DNA from: Nocardia wallacei
GTDB taxonomy: Bacteria; Actinomycetota; Actinomycetes; Mycobacteriales; Mycobacteriaceae
Direction: 5' to 3'
DNA length: 64,000 bases
NCBI RefSeq assembly: GCF_014466955.1
Contig: NZ_AP023396.1
Location: 5,332,001-5,396,000, forward strand
Part shown: positions 13,660-23,143 of the stretch, one piece after another
How positions within the stretch are numbered: position 1 is the first letter of the stretch
How the letters are laid out: each line of letters starts with the position of its first letter
The notes under the pieces: model-generated
Database searches by the model: none
The model's input: the letters and a program-made list of their open reading frames with translations, nothing else
What the model was told of the DNA's origin: nothing
Position numbers and translations under genes: made by a program

Positions 13660-15024
13660 ATGTTTCGGGTGTCCAACCCGCTTGATGTCGCTGAAAAGGT
13701 AACCGGCCCGCTGCCCGAACTGAGCGCGGACGAGATCGATGCCGCCGCCAAGCGAATTTCCGACATCATCGAGCCGACGCCGCTGCAGCGTATCGAGCGG
13801 TTGTCGGCCGCCTCGGGTGCCGACGTCTACGTCAAGCGGGAAGACCTCACCGCGGTCCGCTCCTACAAGCTGCGCGGCGCCTACAACCTGATCGTGCAGC
13901 TGTCGGAGACCGAGCGCGCCGCCGGTGTGGTGGCGGCCAGCGCCGGGAATCACGCCCAGGGCGTCGCCTACGCCTGCAAGGCGATGGGCATCCAGGGCCG
14001 TATCTATGTGCCCACCACGACACCGAAGCAGAAGCGCGACCGCATCCGCGCGCACGGCGGCCCGCTGGTGCAGCTGATCGCCGTCGGCGACACCTACGAC
14101 GCCGCGGCCGCCGCGGCCGCCGACGATGTGGCGAGCACCGGCGCGACGATGGTGGCGCCGTTCGACGACCCGCGCACCGCCGCCGGTCAGGGCACCATCG
14201 CCGCCGAACTGCTCGAACAGCTCACCGGCACACCGGATCTGGTGATCGTGCCGGTCGGTGGCGGCGGCTGCCTGGCCGGAATCGGGACGTACCTGCGCGA
14301 AAGATCGCCCGCCACAGCGATTCTCGGCGCGGAGCCGGCCGGTGCGGCATCGATGACGGCGGCCCTGGTGGCCGGCGGCCCGGTGACACTGCCGGAGATC
14401 GACCCGTTCGTCGACGGCGCGGCGGTGCGCCGCATCGGGCAGCTGCCCTACGACGCGGTGTCCAGGTTCGGCGGACGGGTCCGCTCGCACGGCTCGCTGC
14501 CGCTGCTGACCGCCACCGAATCTCCCAGGGGCGCGGGCTCTTTCCGTCTCATGCAGGTGGACGAGGGCGCCATCTGCACCGCCATGCTGGAGCTCTACCA
14601 GAACGAGGGCATCATCGCCGAGCCCGCGGGGGCGCTGGCGGTGGCCGCGCTCGCCGAGATCGACGTCCCGCCCGGGTCGACGGTGGTGTGCCTGGTGTCG
14701 GGCGGCAACAACGACGTGTCCCGATACGGCGAGGTCATCGAGCGCTCGCTGGTGCACCGGGGTCTGAAGCACTATTTCCTGGTGGACTTCCCACAGGAGC
14801 CCGGCGCGCTGCGCCGCTTCCTCGACGAGGTGCTCGGCCCCGGCGACGACATCACCCTGTTCGAATACGTCAAGCGCAACAATCGCGAGACCGGCGCGGC
14901 ACTGGTGGGTATCGAACTGGGCTCCCCCGACGGACTGGAGCCGCTGCAGAAGCGCATGCACGACTCGCCCATCCAGTGTGAGCGGCTCGATCCCGGCTCC
15001 CCCGCCTACCGCTACCTCACCTGA
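13660..15024 (+). CDS. ilvA: Threonine ammonia-lyase
   Basis: This 454-residue PLP enzyme deaminates threonine to 2-oxobutanoate, the first step of isoleucine synthesis. The PLP lysine is Lys70 in AVRSYKLRGAYN. The phosphate-binding loop is VPVGGGGCLAG, and SGGNNDVSRYGEV closes the catalytic part. An ACT-like regulatory domain begins near residue 370 (HYFLVDFPQEPGALRRFL), so feedback control by isoleucine is expected. I chose the ATG at 13660; a GTG three codons on (13669) is an alternative, and further upstream the frame loses similarity. There is no ilv operon around it. Confidence 0.95.
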   Translation: MFRVSNPLDVAEKVTGPLPELSADEIDAAAKRISDIIEPTPLQRIERLSAASGADVYVKREDLTAVRSYKLRGAYNLIVQLSETERAAGVVAASAGNHAQGVAYACKAMGIQGRIYVPTTTPKQKRDRIRAHGGPLVQLIAVGDTYDAAAAAAADDVASTGATMVAPFDDPRTAAGQGTIAAELLEQLTGTPDLVIVPVGGGGCLAGIGTYLRERSPATAILGAEPAGAASMTAALVAGGPVTLPEIDPFVDGAAVRRIGQLPYDAVSRFGGRVRSHGSLPLLTATESPRGAGSFRLMQVDEGAICTAMLELYQNEGIIAEPAGALAVAALAEIDVPPGSTVVCLVSGGNNDVSRYGEVIERSLVHRGLKHYFLVDFPQEPGALRRFLDEVLGPGDDITLFEYVKRNNRETGAALVGIELGSPDGLEPLQKRMHDSPIQCERLDPGSPAYRYLT

Positions 15025-15111
15025 ACCGGAAACCCTTACGGGACAACGGCTCTCACCGCGTCCGAGGAGTCGTGAGCACTCCCGGGACCGCGGCGGGAGC
15101 GTCGTCCCCGG

Positions 15112-15330
15112 TCAGTCGTAGTACGGCAGGAAGCACGCCGGATCGTTGCTGGAACCGAACTGGCAGTGCCAGTTGGCGGCGGTCGATCCCGTGCCGATGT
15201 CGCGCAACTGGTCGGCGATCCGCTCGAGGAGGCCGGGCTGCGGGGTGTCGGCCCCGGCGGTGGCGGTGGCGGCGCACAAGGCGGCGGCGATGATCGAGCC
15301 GGCGGTGACGGCGCGAATCGTGGTACGCAC
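15112..15330 (-). CDS. Small secreted protein
   Basis: Starting at the GTG at 15330, which follows a GAGAG motif at proper spacing, the product is 72 residues. It has a clear signal peptide (RTTIRAVTAGSIIAAALCA), a cleavage site after ATATAGA and a mature part of about 45 residues with two cysteines (HCQFGSSNDPACFLPYYD) that could form a disulfide. An ATG at 15384 in the same frame would add 18 residues that do not look like a signal peptide. Function unknown. Confidence 0.6.
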   Translation of the reverse strand: MRTTIRAVTAGSIIAAALCAATATAGADTPQPGLLERIADQLRDIGTGSTAANWHCQFGSSNDPACFLPYYD

Positions 15331-15417
15331 GAAATATCTCTCGATCCATGGCGGCTCCACCGGGGCGGTGAAGCGGGCGGACAATCGTTCCCCGGCACTG
15401 TATAGGGGACCGCGCTA

Positions 15418-16680
15418 CTACGCCGCCTGCCTGCGACCGCCTCGGGCCGCGCGCCGCCCCGCGGCCTCGGCGCCGCGCACCGCGAGCGGCAGCACCCAGC
15501 CCGAGGCGACCTGGTCCCAGGCGAACCTGTCCAAGGTCATGCGGTTGTGGACGTAGCCGACCGACAGACCGAGGCGCGGTTCGGCCCAGCCGAACGAACC
15601 ACCGAGTCCGATATGGCCGAATCCCGCGCGTCCGCCCGGGACGGGCAGCGAGTGATAGCCCAGGTGCCACAGCATCGGCAGATAGAACAGCGCGCGGTCG
15701 AGCCGGTAGCGCTCGACCCGCTGCAGCGCCTTGATCGTCTCCGACGAGAGGTACCGGCGGCCACCGGCCATGCCGTCGCAGGCCAGCGCGCCGTACATGG
15801 TGGCCAGCGCCTCGGCGGTGCACACGCCGTTGCCGGCGGCCAGTTCGGTGCCGAGGATCGAGGGCTCGTCGCCCTCCAGCAGCGCCTCCACGCCGGGCAG
15901 GAACAGCGACCGGGCCACCGCGCCGAGCGCGCCCGGGATCCCGTAGGCGCGGCCGAGCACCAGCGCGCCCAGCGGCGAGCCGACGACCGCCAGCCGCGAA
16001 CCGGCGATCGACGCGACGGTGGTCGGCGCGCCGTCGGGCGGGCGGCCGAGATGGATGCCGTCGACGCCGAGCGGTCCGGCCACCTCGGTGCGGAACAGCT
16101 CGGCCATGGTCCGGCCGGTGATCGCGCGGCCCAGCCCGGCCAGCAGCCAGCCGAACGTCAACGCGTGGTAGGCCGGAATGCCCAGCAGCGCATCGGGTTT
16201 CGCGGCGGCCAGGCGCTGCTGCATCAATTCGTGATCGAGGACGTCGTCGAGGCCCGTGGCGATGGTGGGCAGGCCGGACAGCCCGGCGCTGTGGGTGAGC
16301 ACCTGGCGCACCGTGATCCGGTCCTTACCCGCGGCGCCGAACTCCGGCCAGTACTCCGCGACGGGCGCCGCGTAGTCGAGCAGCCCGCGGTCGGCGAGCC
16401 GGTGGATGACCGTGGCCGCGACGCCCTTGGTCGCGGAGAACACGATGGCTCCGGTGTCGTGCGTCCAGGCGGTGGCGGGCGTGGCGTTGCCCGTCCAGAT
16501 GTCGACCAGCGGCTCGCCGTGGCGGTGCACCGCCAGGGCTCCGCCCGCGCCGGGGCGGTCACCGACGAACCGCGCGAAGGCTCGCACCAGCGGCTCGAAA
16601 CCGGGGGCGGCGTGACCGGCCACCCCGGCGGGAAGCTCCGCGGGATCGGAAGAGGAAGCGACGCTGCTCACACCATCCAC
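15418..16680 (-). CDS. Serine hydrolase of the beta-lactamase (class C/esterase) family
   Basis: This protein of about 420 residues has the class C beta-lactamase/EstB layout. The nucleophile motif S-x-x-K is in FSATKGVAAT, the tyrosine motif is probably at IPAYHALTFGWLL, and a C-terminal GFGHIGLGGSFG stands for the third motif. Family members are esterases, D-peptidases or lactamases; the substrate cannot be read here. No signal peptide is seen, so it is probably cytoplasmic. Several GTG codons (16680, 16671) and a TTG (16707) could start it, with no good Shine-Dalgarno at any, so the N-terminus is uncertain. Confidence 0.88.
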   Translation of the reverse strand: MDGVSSVASSSDPAELPAGVAGHAAPGFEPLVRAFARFVGDRPGAGGALAVHRHGEPLVDIWTGNATPATAWTHDTGAIVFSATKGVAATVIHRLADRGLLDYAAPVAEYWPEFGAAGKDRITVRQVLTHSAGLSGLPTIATGLDDVLDHELMQQRLAAAKPDALLGIPAYHALTFGWLLAGLGRAITGRTMAELFRTEVAGPLGVDGIHLGRPPDGAPTTVASIAGSRLAVVGSPLGALVLGRAYGIPGALGAVARSLFLPGVEALLEGDEPSILGTELAAGNGVCTAEALATMYGALACDGMAGGRRYLSSETIKALQRVERYRLDRALFYLPMLWHLGYHSLPVPGGRAGFGHIGLGGSFGWAEPRLGLSVGYVHNRMTLDRFAWDQVASGWVLPLAVRGAEAAGRRAARGGRRQAA

Positions 16681-16837
16681 GGTACGGGTGTGCCGGAAAT
16701 GCGGCAATGCCGTTGTCCGAGTGGTGATTTCCCCTCACCGCGCCGAGATCTCGCCGGTGCGGCCGCCGTGGCCCGGTAATCCTGCGGTTTTCCCGGAGCT
16801 GCCCCGGCCGTGGGGGCTCGAATGGCTATCGTGGGTT

Positions 16838-18235
16838 ATGCGATCGTTGCGATCATTGGCATTGCTGCTGCTCGTCGTCGCGATGGCCGGGGCGTGCTCG
16901 ACCTCGGGAACGCCGACCCCCGCACCGAGCACGGCGGACCGGTCGCTGGCCGGTGATTGGCACGCGACGCTGCCCGTCCCGGAACACCCGGTACCGATGG
17001 GGGTGACCTTCGGCGACGACGGCGACACCGTCTCGGTGCCGGTGCAGGGCATCTACCAGCGGCGTCTCGAACAGGTGTCGCGGGTGCCGGACGATGTCCG
17101 CTTCACCATTCCGCGATTGCCGGGCACGCCCACTTTCCAGGGGCGATACGACCGCGCCGCCGACACGATCACCGGGACGTTCACCCAGTCCGGCGAGACG
17201 CTGCCGCTGACCTTCGAGCGTGGGACCGTTCCCGAGGTGCCGCGCCCGCAGGAGCCGCGCCCGCCGTTCCCGTACCGGTCCGAGGAGGTTCGCTACGCCA
17301 GTGGCGCGGTGACGATCGCGGGCACCCTGACCCTGCCCGCGACCCCGGGCCCGTATCCGGCCGTCGTGCTGATCAGCGGCAGCGGGCCGCAGGACCGCAA
17401 CGAGGAGTTGCTCGGGCACAAGCCGTTCCTGCTGCTCGCCGACAGTCTCACCCGCGCGGGGTACGCCGTGCTGCGCACCGACGACCGCGGGGTCGGCGGC
17501 ACCGGCGGGGATCTCCACCGGGCCAGCTACCACGATCTGGCCGACGATGTCGTGGCCGGGCTGGATCAGCTGCGCGGCCGGGCCGATATCGACGAGAACC
17601 GGATCGGGTTGCTCGGGCACAGCGAGGGCGGATATCTCGCGCCGCTGGTGGCCGCCCGGCCGGGCGCCGGTGTCGCGTTCGTGATCATGATGGCCGGTCC
17701 GGCCGCGGGCGGCGCCGAGGTCCTGATGGAACAGAACCGGATCAGTCTGGCCGCCGAGGACGCCTCGGCCGAGGAGATCAGCGACCGGATCGCGTTCGTC
17801 AGCACGCTCACCACGCTCTCGCGCACCGGCGACATCGAGCAGGTGCGCCGCTACCTCACCGACCGCAACGCGCAGCGGTCCCCGGACCAGCGGCTGTCCC
17901 CGGCCCAGGTCGACGAGTTCACCAGCGTGTACTTCACCTCGTTCGTCTCCTACGATCCGGCGCCCGCCTTGTCGGCGCTGCGGATCCCGGTGCTGGCATG
18001 CTACGGCGGCAAGGACTGGCAGGTGCCGCCGGCGCAGAGCGAGCCGCTGGCGCGACGCTATCTGGCCGCCGCTCCCGACGCCGACATCCATGTCTTCGAT
18101 GGCCTCAATCACCTGATGCAACCGGCCGAAACCGGTAGTCCCGCCGAATATCCGGCCATCGAGACCACCATCGCCCCGGAAGTGCTGGACTACATCGGCA
18201 ATTGGCTGGCGCAGCGGGTGACACCGGCGCGGTAG
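16838..18235 (+). CDS. Alpha/beta hydrolase, probable lipoprotein
   Basis: From the ATG at 16838 the protein has 465 residues. It opens with a signal peptide ending in AMAGAC, an acceptable if imperfect lipobox. A beta-rich domain of about 120 residues precedes the hydrolase domain. The latter shows the oxyanion loop ISGSGPQDRNEE, the nucleophile elbow GHSEGG, the acid at YGGKDWQVPP and the histidine in GLNHLMQP, so the triad is complete. It should be an exported esterase or peptidase-like hydrolase attached to the membrane. It is transcribed alone, divergent from the serine hydrolase at 15418. Confidence 0.88.
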   Translation: MRSLRSLALLLLVVAMAGACSTSGTPTPAPSTADRSLAGDWHATLPVPEHPVPMGVTFGDDGDTVSVPVQGIYQRRLEQVSRVPDDVRFTIPRLPGTPTFQGRYDRAADTITGTFTQSGETLPLTFERGTVPEVPRPQEPRPPFPYRSEEVRYASGAVTIAGTLTLPATPGPYPAVVLISGSGPQDRNEELLGHKPFLLLADSLTRAGYAVLRTDDRGVGGTGGDLHRASYHDLADDVVAGLDQLRGRADIDENRIGLLGHSEGGYLAPLVAARPGAGVAFVIMMAGPAAGGAEVLMEQNRISLAAEDASAEEISDRIAFVSTLTTLSRTGDIEQVRRYLTDRNAQRSPDQRLSPAQVDEFTSVYFTSFVSYDPAPALSALRIPVLACYGGKDWQVPPAQSEPLARRYLAAAPDADIHVFDGLNHLMQPAETGSPAEYPAIETTIAPEVLDYIGNWLAQRVTPAR

Positions 18236-18311
18236 CCCCACCTCGGCCTCCAGTAACGCAATGGCTACCCCGGTGCGATGAGTCGGGCATCACCCATTCA
18301 GGAGGTTCGGG

Positions 18312-18629
18312 ATGTTTTCCGCGAAACGAATTGCGGCCGGCGCCGTTGTCGCCACCGCCGCTGCGACCACCGCCCTCGTCGGCGGCGGCGTGGCACAGGC
18401 CGACGTACCGGTGTGGCAGGCCAACTGTCACGTCTACAACATCTTCAATACCGGCGGGATGTCCACTTGTGAACTACCGACCTGGCACCAGGTGAAACTC
18501 ACCTGCGTCGCCTGGCCCGTCCCGTTCGTCTACTGGAAGTACGGCCCGGTGCAGTACGGGCAGAACCAGTCCTGGGCCAGCTGTGACTCGTTGAACGCGC
18601 TGGTGGGAGTCGAGGTCATCCAGGCGTAG
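18312..18629 (+). CDS. Small secreted protein
   Basis: This 105-residue protein has a strong AGGAGG ribosome binding site just upstream, a signal peptide of about 30 residues (GAVVATAAATTALVGGGVAQA) and a mature part rich in Trp, Tyr and Cys (QANCHVYNIFN, WASCDSLNAL). Four cysteines suggest two disulfides. I do not recognise the family. Its end overlaps the convergent membrane-protein gene by 14 bp. Confidence 0.72.
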   Translation: MFSAKRIAAGAVVATAAATTALVGGGVAQADVPVWQANCHVYNIFNTGGMSTCELPTWHQVKLTCVAWPVPFVYWKYGPVQYGQNQSWASCDSLNALVGVEVIQA

Positions 18630-19053
18630 GCCGGGCTGCGGGCCGACTCGAGAAGCCGCTCGCGTGGCTACGATCGCGGGCGGCGCGGCGCGCGCCGGCC
18701 AGCAGGAGGACGGATGCGATCAGCAGCAACAGCAGGGGTGAGGGTCCGGAGAGAATCGCGGTGATCACGGTCCAGCACACAATGCTCCACGCGACGAACG
18801 ACGGTGGGGCGATCCGGCGGCGGTTCAGCCACAACACGATCAGGCCGACCAGGAACAGTGGCGGGCCGAAACTGAAAACCGAATACCAGAACGCGGCGGT
18901 TGTGTGGCTCATCGCCACGGGGTCTTTGTTCTGTTCCTCCCACAATGCCCACCCGAACCAGTCCCCGGCATAGTGGGGAACGGTCTGCGTCAGGGCACCC
19001 AGCGTGTGTCCGAGCCCGCACAAAGTGATGAGCCAACCTGCCAACTTGATCAT
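18616..19053 (-). CDS. Four-helix membrane protein, DUF6463-like
   Basis: This 145-residue protein has four predicted membrane segments (AGWLITLCGLGHTLGAL, FWYSVFSFGPPLFLVGLIVLW, FVAWSIVCWTVITAIL, LLLLLIASVLLLA) and a basic C-terminal tail. The layout recalls small actinobacterial membrane proteins of the DUF6463 type; function unknown. It is divergently arranged with a TetR gene, and the only palindrome in the shared 90-bp region lies next to its start, so TetR repression is likely. Confidence 0.78.
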   Translation of the reverse strand: MIKLAGWLITLCGLGHTLGALTQTVPHYAGDWFGWALWEEQNKDPVAMSHTTAAFWYSVFSFGPPLFLVGLIVLWLNRRRIAPPSFVAWSIVCWTVITAILSGPSPLLLLLIASVLLLAGARRAARDRSHASGFSSRPAARPTPG

Positions 19054-19069
19054 GGATCACCCCGAAGCT

Positions 19070-19089
19070 GTTATACAGTGGTGTATAAC
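19070..19089. promoter_or_regulatory. Predicted TetR operator
   Basis: GTTATACA at 19070-19077 is repeated inverted as TGTATAAC at 19082-19089 with a 4-bp spacer. The arms are perfect. The site lies 16 bp upstream of the membrane-protein start and 54 bp before the tetR start, so one bound repressor could block both genes. Confidence 0.65.
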
Positions 19090-19143
19090 TCGAGGTTAGA
19101 CAAATATACAGCACTGCACAACCCCGGAGAGGCGGCGCACGGT

Positions 19144-19719
19144 ATGGGCGCGTTGCGCACACCGCGTGAGAAATGGGTCGAGGAGGGCTTGCGGGCACTG
19201 GCAGAGGGCGGAGTGGATGCGGTACGTGTCGACGCCCTGGCCAAGCGGCTCGGTGTGACCAGAGGCGGCTTCTACGGCTACTTCGCCGATCGGGACGCGC
19301 TGCTGGCGGAGATGCTGGACACGTGGGAAAACCAGAGTGTCGACAGGGAGATCGATCGGGTCGAAAAGGAGGGCGCCGCGCGGGACATGGGTTGGCTGGT
19401 GGGCAGATTCCTGCAGTCGGCAGACGACGTGCGCGCGGTCGACCTCGCGCTGCGCGACTGGGCCCGGCGCGACCGGGCCATCGCCGAGCGCCTGCGCCGC
19501 GTGGACAACAAGCGCATGCGGTTGGCGCGCGAGATGATCGGCGCCTACTGCTCCGATCCAGACGAGATCGAGGTCCGCGCCCTGCTCGCCTTCTGTCTGG
19601 CAATCGGTAACGCCTTCCTCGCCGCCGACCATCCCGGTCGCGATCGCGCCCAGGTCGTTACCCGCGCTGCCGAACTCATCCTGGCCCGGCCCGGCGACCC
19701 AGGACAGCGAGGCCGCTGA
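19144..19719 (+). CDS. TetR-family transcriptional regulator
   Basis: This 191-residue regulator has the TetR helix-turn-helix at residues 26-45 (AKRLGVTRGGFYGYFADRD), then a helical ligand domain without recognisable specificity. I chose the ATG at 19144 because it puts the DNA-binding domain at the normal distance from the N-terminus (REKWVEEGLRALAEGG). The divergent neighbour is a small membrane protein and the intergenic region carries a perfect inverted repeat, which together suggest local regulation and autoregulation. Confidence 0.92.
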   Translation: MGALRTPREKWVEEGLRALAEGGVDAVRVDALAKRLGVTRGGFYGYFADRDALLAEMLDTWENQSVDREIDRVEKEGAARDMGWLVGRFLQSADDVRAVDLALRDWARRDRAIAERLRRVDNKRMRLAREMIGAYCSDPDEIEVRALLAFCLAIGNAFLAADHPGRDRAQVVTRAAELILARPGDPGQRGR

Positions 19720-19817
19720 CGGCGCTCCGACACCGATCGGAGTGAAATCGCGGGTTCCCGTCGGATCGTCGGCCGGATTCGGATGTGCCGGACGGCGAAG
19801 GTTGCCAGAGTGGTGGG

Positions 19818-20435
19818 GTGGGAATCTACAGCGAGCGGGTGCTGCCGCGGATCATCGATATGGCCTGCGGGCTGCCGGCCAATGAGCGGATGCGGCGGCG
19901 GGTGTGCGCCGGGCTGAGCGGGCGGGTGGTGGAGATCGGGTTCGGGTCCGGGCACAACGTTCCGTATTACCCGGCTGTCGTGCAGGGGGTGACTGCTGTG
20001 GAACCGGCCGATGCCGGGTGGCGGCTGGCGGCGGCGCGAGTGGCGGAGTCGCCGGTTCCGGTGCGGCGCTCGGGGCTGGACGGGCAGTCGCTGCCGTTCT
20101 CGGACAACAGTTTCGACACGGCGTTGTCGACGTGGACGCTGTGCACCATTCCCGACCTCGATGCCGCCCTGGGCGAATTGCGGCGAGTCCTGGTACCCGG
20201 TGGCACCTTGCATTTCGTCGAGCACGGCCTGGCGCCGGACGCCAAGGTGCAGGTCTGGCAATACCGCCTCAATCCGGTGCAGAAGGCGTTGTTCGGTGGA
20301 TGCCATCTGAATCGCGACATCAAGTCCGCCCTCGAGGGCGCCGGTTTCGAGATCCGGGAGCTGGACCGCTTCTACGAGGAGTCGGCTCCGAAATTCCTGG
20401 GTGCGCAATATCTCGGAGTCGCCGTCTCCGCCTGA
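19818..20435 (+). CDS. Class I SAM-dependent methyltransferase
   Basis: This 205-residue protein starts at a GTG (GIYSERVLPRIIDMACG). It shows methyltransferase motif I (VVEIGFGSGHNVPYY), an acidic residue after strand 2 (VTAVEPADAG), motif II (SFDTALSTWTLCTIPD) and motif III (ELRRVLVPGGTLHFVEHG). The closest known type is the UbiE/Methyltransf_11 group, where small-molecule or lipid methylation is usual. The substrate is not predictable. It is convergent with the response regulator gene. Confidence 0.87.
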   Translation: MGIYSERVLPRIIDMACGLPANERMRRRVCAGLSGRVVEIGFGSGHNVPYYPAVVQGVTAVEPADAGWRLAAARVAESPVPVRRSGLDGQSLPFSDNSFDTALSTWTLCTIPDLDAALGELRRVLVPGGTLHFVEHGLAPDAKVQVWQYRLNPVQKALFGGCHLNRDIKSALEGAGFEIRELDRFYEESAPKFLGAQYLGVAVSA

Positions 20436-20524
20436 CGGGCATGGCCCACGCGGCTGTTCATCCCCGCTGCGGATGGGCGGAATACCTTTCGTGGCGCCTG
20501 TACAACCCAGTCCACCGGCCGGAT

Positions 20525-21196
20525 TCACCGGCGGGGGGTGGCGGAATACTCCTGTTCCGGTCGCCCCGTGCTGCCGTAGCGCAATCGCATCCGCAGCGCG
20601 CCGGTGGCGACCAGGTTCGCCAGATAGCGCTGCGCGGTAGCGCGGGAGACACCGGTCGCCGCGGCGACCTCGGCGGCCGACATCGCCGACGCGGATCCCC
20701 GAACCGCTTGCAGCACAAGGTCCTTGGTGGGCGACGCCGTCGCTGCCGGTGGCGCGGCCGGTCCGGCGGGGCGCAGTGCCTCGATGGCGGCGTCGATGTC
20801 GCGGGCGGTGACCACCGGCGCGGCGAGCAGGCGGCGATAGCGCGCGTATCCGGCCAGCCGCGCCGCGAGCGCGGCCTGATCGAAGGGCTTGACCAGGTAG
20901 CCCAGCGCACCCGCGGCGAGGGCCGACCGCACCGTGTCGGCCTCCGTCGCGGCGGTGAGCATCATCGCGTCGAAGTCGATCTCGCGCACCAGATCCAGGC
21001 CCGCACCGTCGGGCAGGTAGACGTCGACCAGTGCCAGGTCGAAAGCGGCACCGGCGATCGCGGCGCGGGCGGCGGCCAGGGTGGTGGCCGTCGCGCCCAC
21101 GACGAAACCCGGTAGCGCCGAGACGATTCCGGCGTGCAGGTCGGCCACCCGGAAGTCGTCATCGACGACCAGGACGGTCAGATCGGTTGTGCCCAT
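20525..21196 (-). CDS. CitB/DcuR-type response regulator
   Basis: This 223-residue regulator has a receiver domain (VVDDDFRVADLH; phosphoacceptor Asp in LALVDVYLPDG; Lys in GYLVKPFD) and a C-terminal helix-turn-helix typical of the CitB/DcuR group (AEVAAATGVSRATAQRYLAN). Its ATG at 21196 lies inside the 3' end of the sensor kinase gene (19-bp overlap), so translation is probably coupled. It should bind DNA near the promoter of the adjoining ABC importer, which lies just beyond the kinase on the other strand. Confidence 0.93.
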   Translation of the reverse strand: MGTTDLTVLVVDDDFRVADLHAGIVSALPGFVVGATATTLAAARAAIAGAAFDLALVDVYLPDGAGLDLVREIDFDAMMLTAATEADTVRSALAAGALGYLVKPFDQAALAARLAGYARYRRLLAAPVVTARDIDAAIEALRPAGPAAPPAATASPTKDLVLQAVRGSASAMSAAEVAAATGVSRATAQRYLANLVATGALRMRLRYGSTGRPEQEYSATPRR

Positions 21197-22884
21197 GCGG
21201 TTTCTCCCTCCACCAGCACCCCGGGCAAGCGGGCGATGAACTCCGCCCCGCCCAGCGGCGTCCCGGGCCCACCCGGACTCGACAACACCACATCCCCGCC
21301 CAGCGCCCGCGCGACCTGCCGCGACAACGCCAGCCCCATCCCGCGACCGCCCGGCGCGCCATTGTCCGGCCGCGTGGAAACCCCTTCCGCGAAAACCGAT
21401 TCCGCCAGCCCGGGCGCCACGCCGGTTCCGCTGTCGGTCACCGTGATGTGCAGCGTCGCCGCCTCCTGGACCAATTCCACCTCCACCTGCCGCACCGGCC
21501 CGCCGTCGGCCGAGCCGGTATCGGATCCGCCCTCCGGTGCGGGGCCGCCGGTTCGAGCCGCTTCGATGGCATTGTCGAGCAGGTTCCCGAGGACCGTCGT
21601 AACATCCACGGGGACAACGAGATCGGTGCCCACCCAGGTGTTCGGCCCGAGTCGCAGGTCGACTCCGCTCTCGCGGGCGTGGGCGGCCTTGGCGGCCAGG
21701 AAGGCTCGCAAGTAGTGGTCGTGCACGGCGTCCATGCCGGGGAGCGCGGCGCCCAGCGGGCCGGAGCCGAGCAGTTCGTCGAGGTACTGGGCGGCCTCCT
21801 CGGGGCGGCCGCCGTGGAGCAGGCCGCTGAGCAGGTGCAGGCGGTTGGCGAATTCGTGGCGCTGGGCGCGCAGCACGGTGCTCATGGCCCGCACCGCATC
21901 CAATTGCCTGGTCAGCGACTCGACATCGGTGCGGTCGCGCACACTGAGCACCGCGCCCAGCTCCCGCCCGTCGCGGCTGACGGCCCGTGCGGTGACGACC
22001 ACCAGCCGATCGCCGACCGCCGCCGGAACCGGCCGGCCGTCGGCCGCGCGGAACACCCACAGCACCCGCGGCGACAGACCGATGTCGTCCACGGCCCGCC
22101 CGCTCGCGCCGTCGATGCCGAGCAACCGACGCGCCTCGTCGTTCACCACTGTCACACGCCAGTTCGTGTCCACGGCTACCACGCCTTCGCCGATCCCGTG
22201 CAGCACGGCGGCCTGTTCGCGCACCAACTCCGCCAATTCCGGCGGCTCGAGCCCCAGGGTCAGCCCGTGCCAGCGCCGCGCCAGCAGGATCGACCCGATC
22301 ACGCCGGCGACCAGCGCGGCCGCCGCGAGCAGCCCGGCCCGACCGAGATCGACCCACAGCTGCTCCCGCACGGCGGTCGTGGAGATACCCACACTGACCT
22401 CACCGACCACGCCCTCCCCGTCGGGCCGCAGCACCGGAACCTTCGCCCGTACCGACTCCCCCAGCGTGCCCCGCTCCTGAATCACCACCTCGCGCCCCGC
22501 CAGCGCCGCCGACGGATCGGTGCTCACCATCTCCCCCAGCCGCGCCGGATCCGGATGCGCCAGCCGAATCCCCGCGTCATCGGTGATCACGACGTACAAC
22601 GCCCCCGTCCGCCGCCGAATCTCCTCCGCGATCCGCGCGAGCGGCCCTACGGCGACTTCCTCCCGAAGCGTCCGTGCATCAGCCGAGGTAGCCGAGGAGT
22701 AACGAGAAGTCTCCGCCCGCACCTCGGGATCGATCGCGACCGTCCGCGCAACGGCCAGAGCCCGCTGCCCGTACTCGTCGGACAACCGCTGCTGCCCTAC
22801 ATAAGCGAACACGCCGAACGCGATACCCAGCGTCAGCGCAACCAGCACAACCTGCAGCAACACGATCTGCGTCCGCAACCGCAT
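21178..22884 (-). CDS. CitA/DcuS-type sensor histidine kinase
   Basis: From the ATG at 22884 the protein has 568 residues. It has a first membrane helix (IVLLQVVLVALTLGIAFGVF), an extracytoplasmic sensor domain of about 150 residues with the CitA-like ITDDAGIRLAHPDP core, a second helix (LLAAAALVAGVIGSILLA), a PAS domain (GIGEGVVAVDTNWRVTVVND), the phosphoacceptor histidine in AQRHEFANRLH, an N-box (NLLDNAIEAA) and a G-box (GRGMGLALS). Kinases of this group usually sense di- or tricarboxylates or related small anions. The frame is open further upstream, and GTG codons a few residues before the ATG could also start it. Confidence 0.92.
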   Translation of the reverse strand: MRLRTQIVLLQVVLVALTLGIAFGVFAYVGQQRLSDEYGQRALAVARTVAIDPEVRAETSRYSSATSADARTLREEVAVGPLARIAEEIRRRTGALYVVITDDAGIRLAHPDPARLGEMVSTDPSAALAGREVVIQERGTLGESVRAKVPVLRPDGEGVVGEVSVGISTTAVREQLWVDLGRAGLLAAAALVAGVIGSILLARRWHGLTLGLEPPELAELVREQAAVLHGIGEGVVAVDTNWRVTVVNDEARRLLGIDGASGRAVDDIGLSPRVLWVFRAADGRPVPAAVGDRLVVVTARAVSRDGRELGAVLSVRDRTDVESLTRQLDAVRAMSTVLRAQRHEFANRLHLLSGLLHGGRPEEAAQYLDELLGSGPLGAALPGMDAVHDHYLRAFLAAKAAHARESGVDLRLGPNTWVGTDLVVPVDVTTVLGNLLDNAIEAARTGGPAPEGGSDTGSADGGPVRQVEVELVQEAATLHITVTDSGTGVAPGLAESVFAEGVSTRPDNGAPGGRGMGLALSRQVARALGGDVVLSSPGGPGTPLGGAEFIARLPGVLVEGETAWAQPI

Positions 22885-23143
22885 CCCACGGCCGAACACA
22901 CCCACCCCCGAAGTTGTACACCCCGGCGCCCCCGCGCCCGAACGCAACCACCACAGTCCTGGGGCCCGACCACAAGGTTTTCGCCGCAGCGAAGCGAAGG
23001 CCAACAATACTGCACAGAATGCGCAGAACGCTTGAATCGCAGCTAGCGCCACTAGTGCGCACAACCTTCTCTCTGTGACCGCCGACACTTACCGTCGTGC
23101 GCACGGCCGCACCTCACATCGTGCGCGGCCCGAAGGAGTATTC

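Noticed and set aside
23041..23060. CACTAGTG palindrome as operator for the ABC operon
   Set aside because: The 8-bp palindrome lies in the right region but has no matching flanks and no second copy, so I do not report it as a site.
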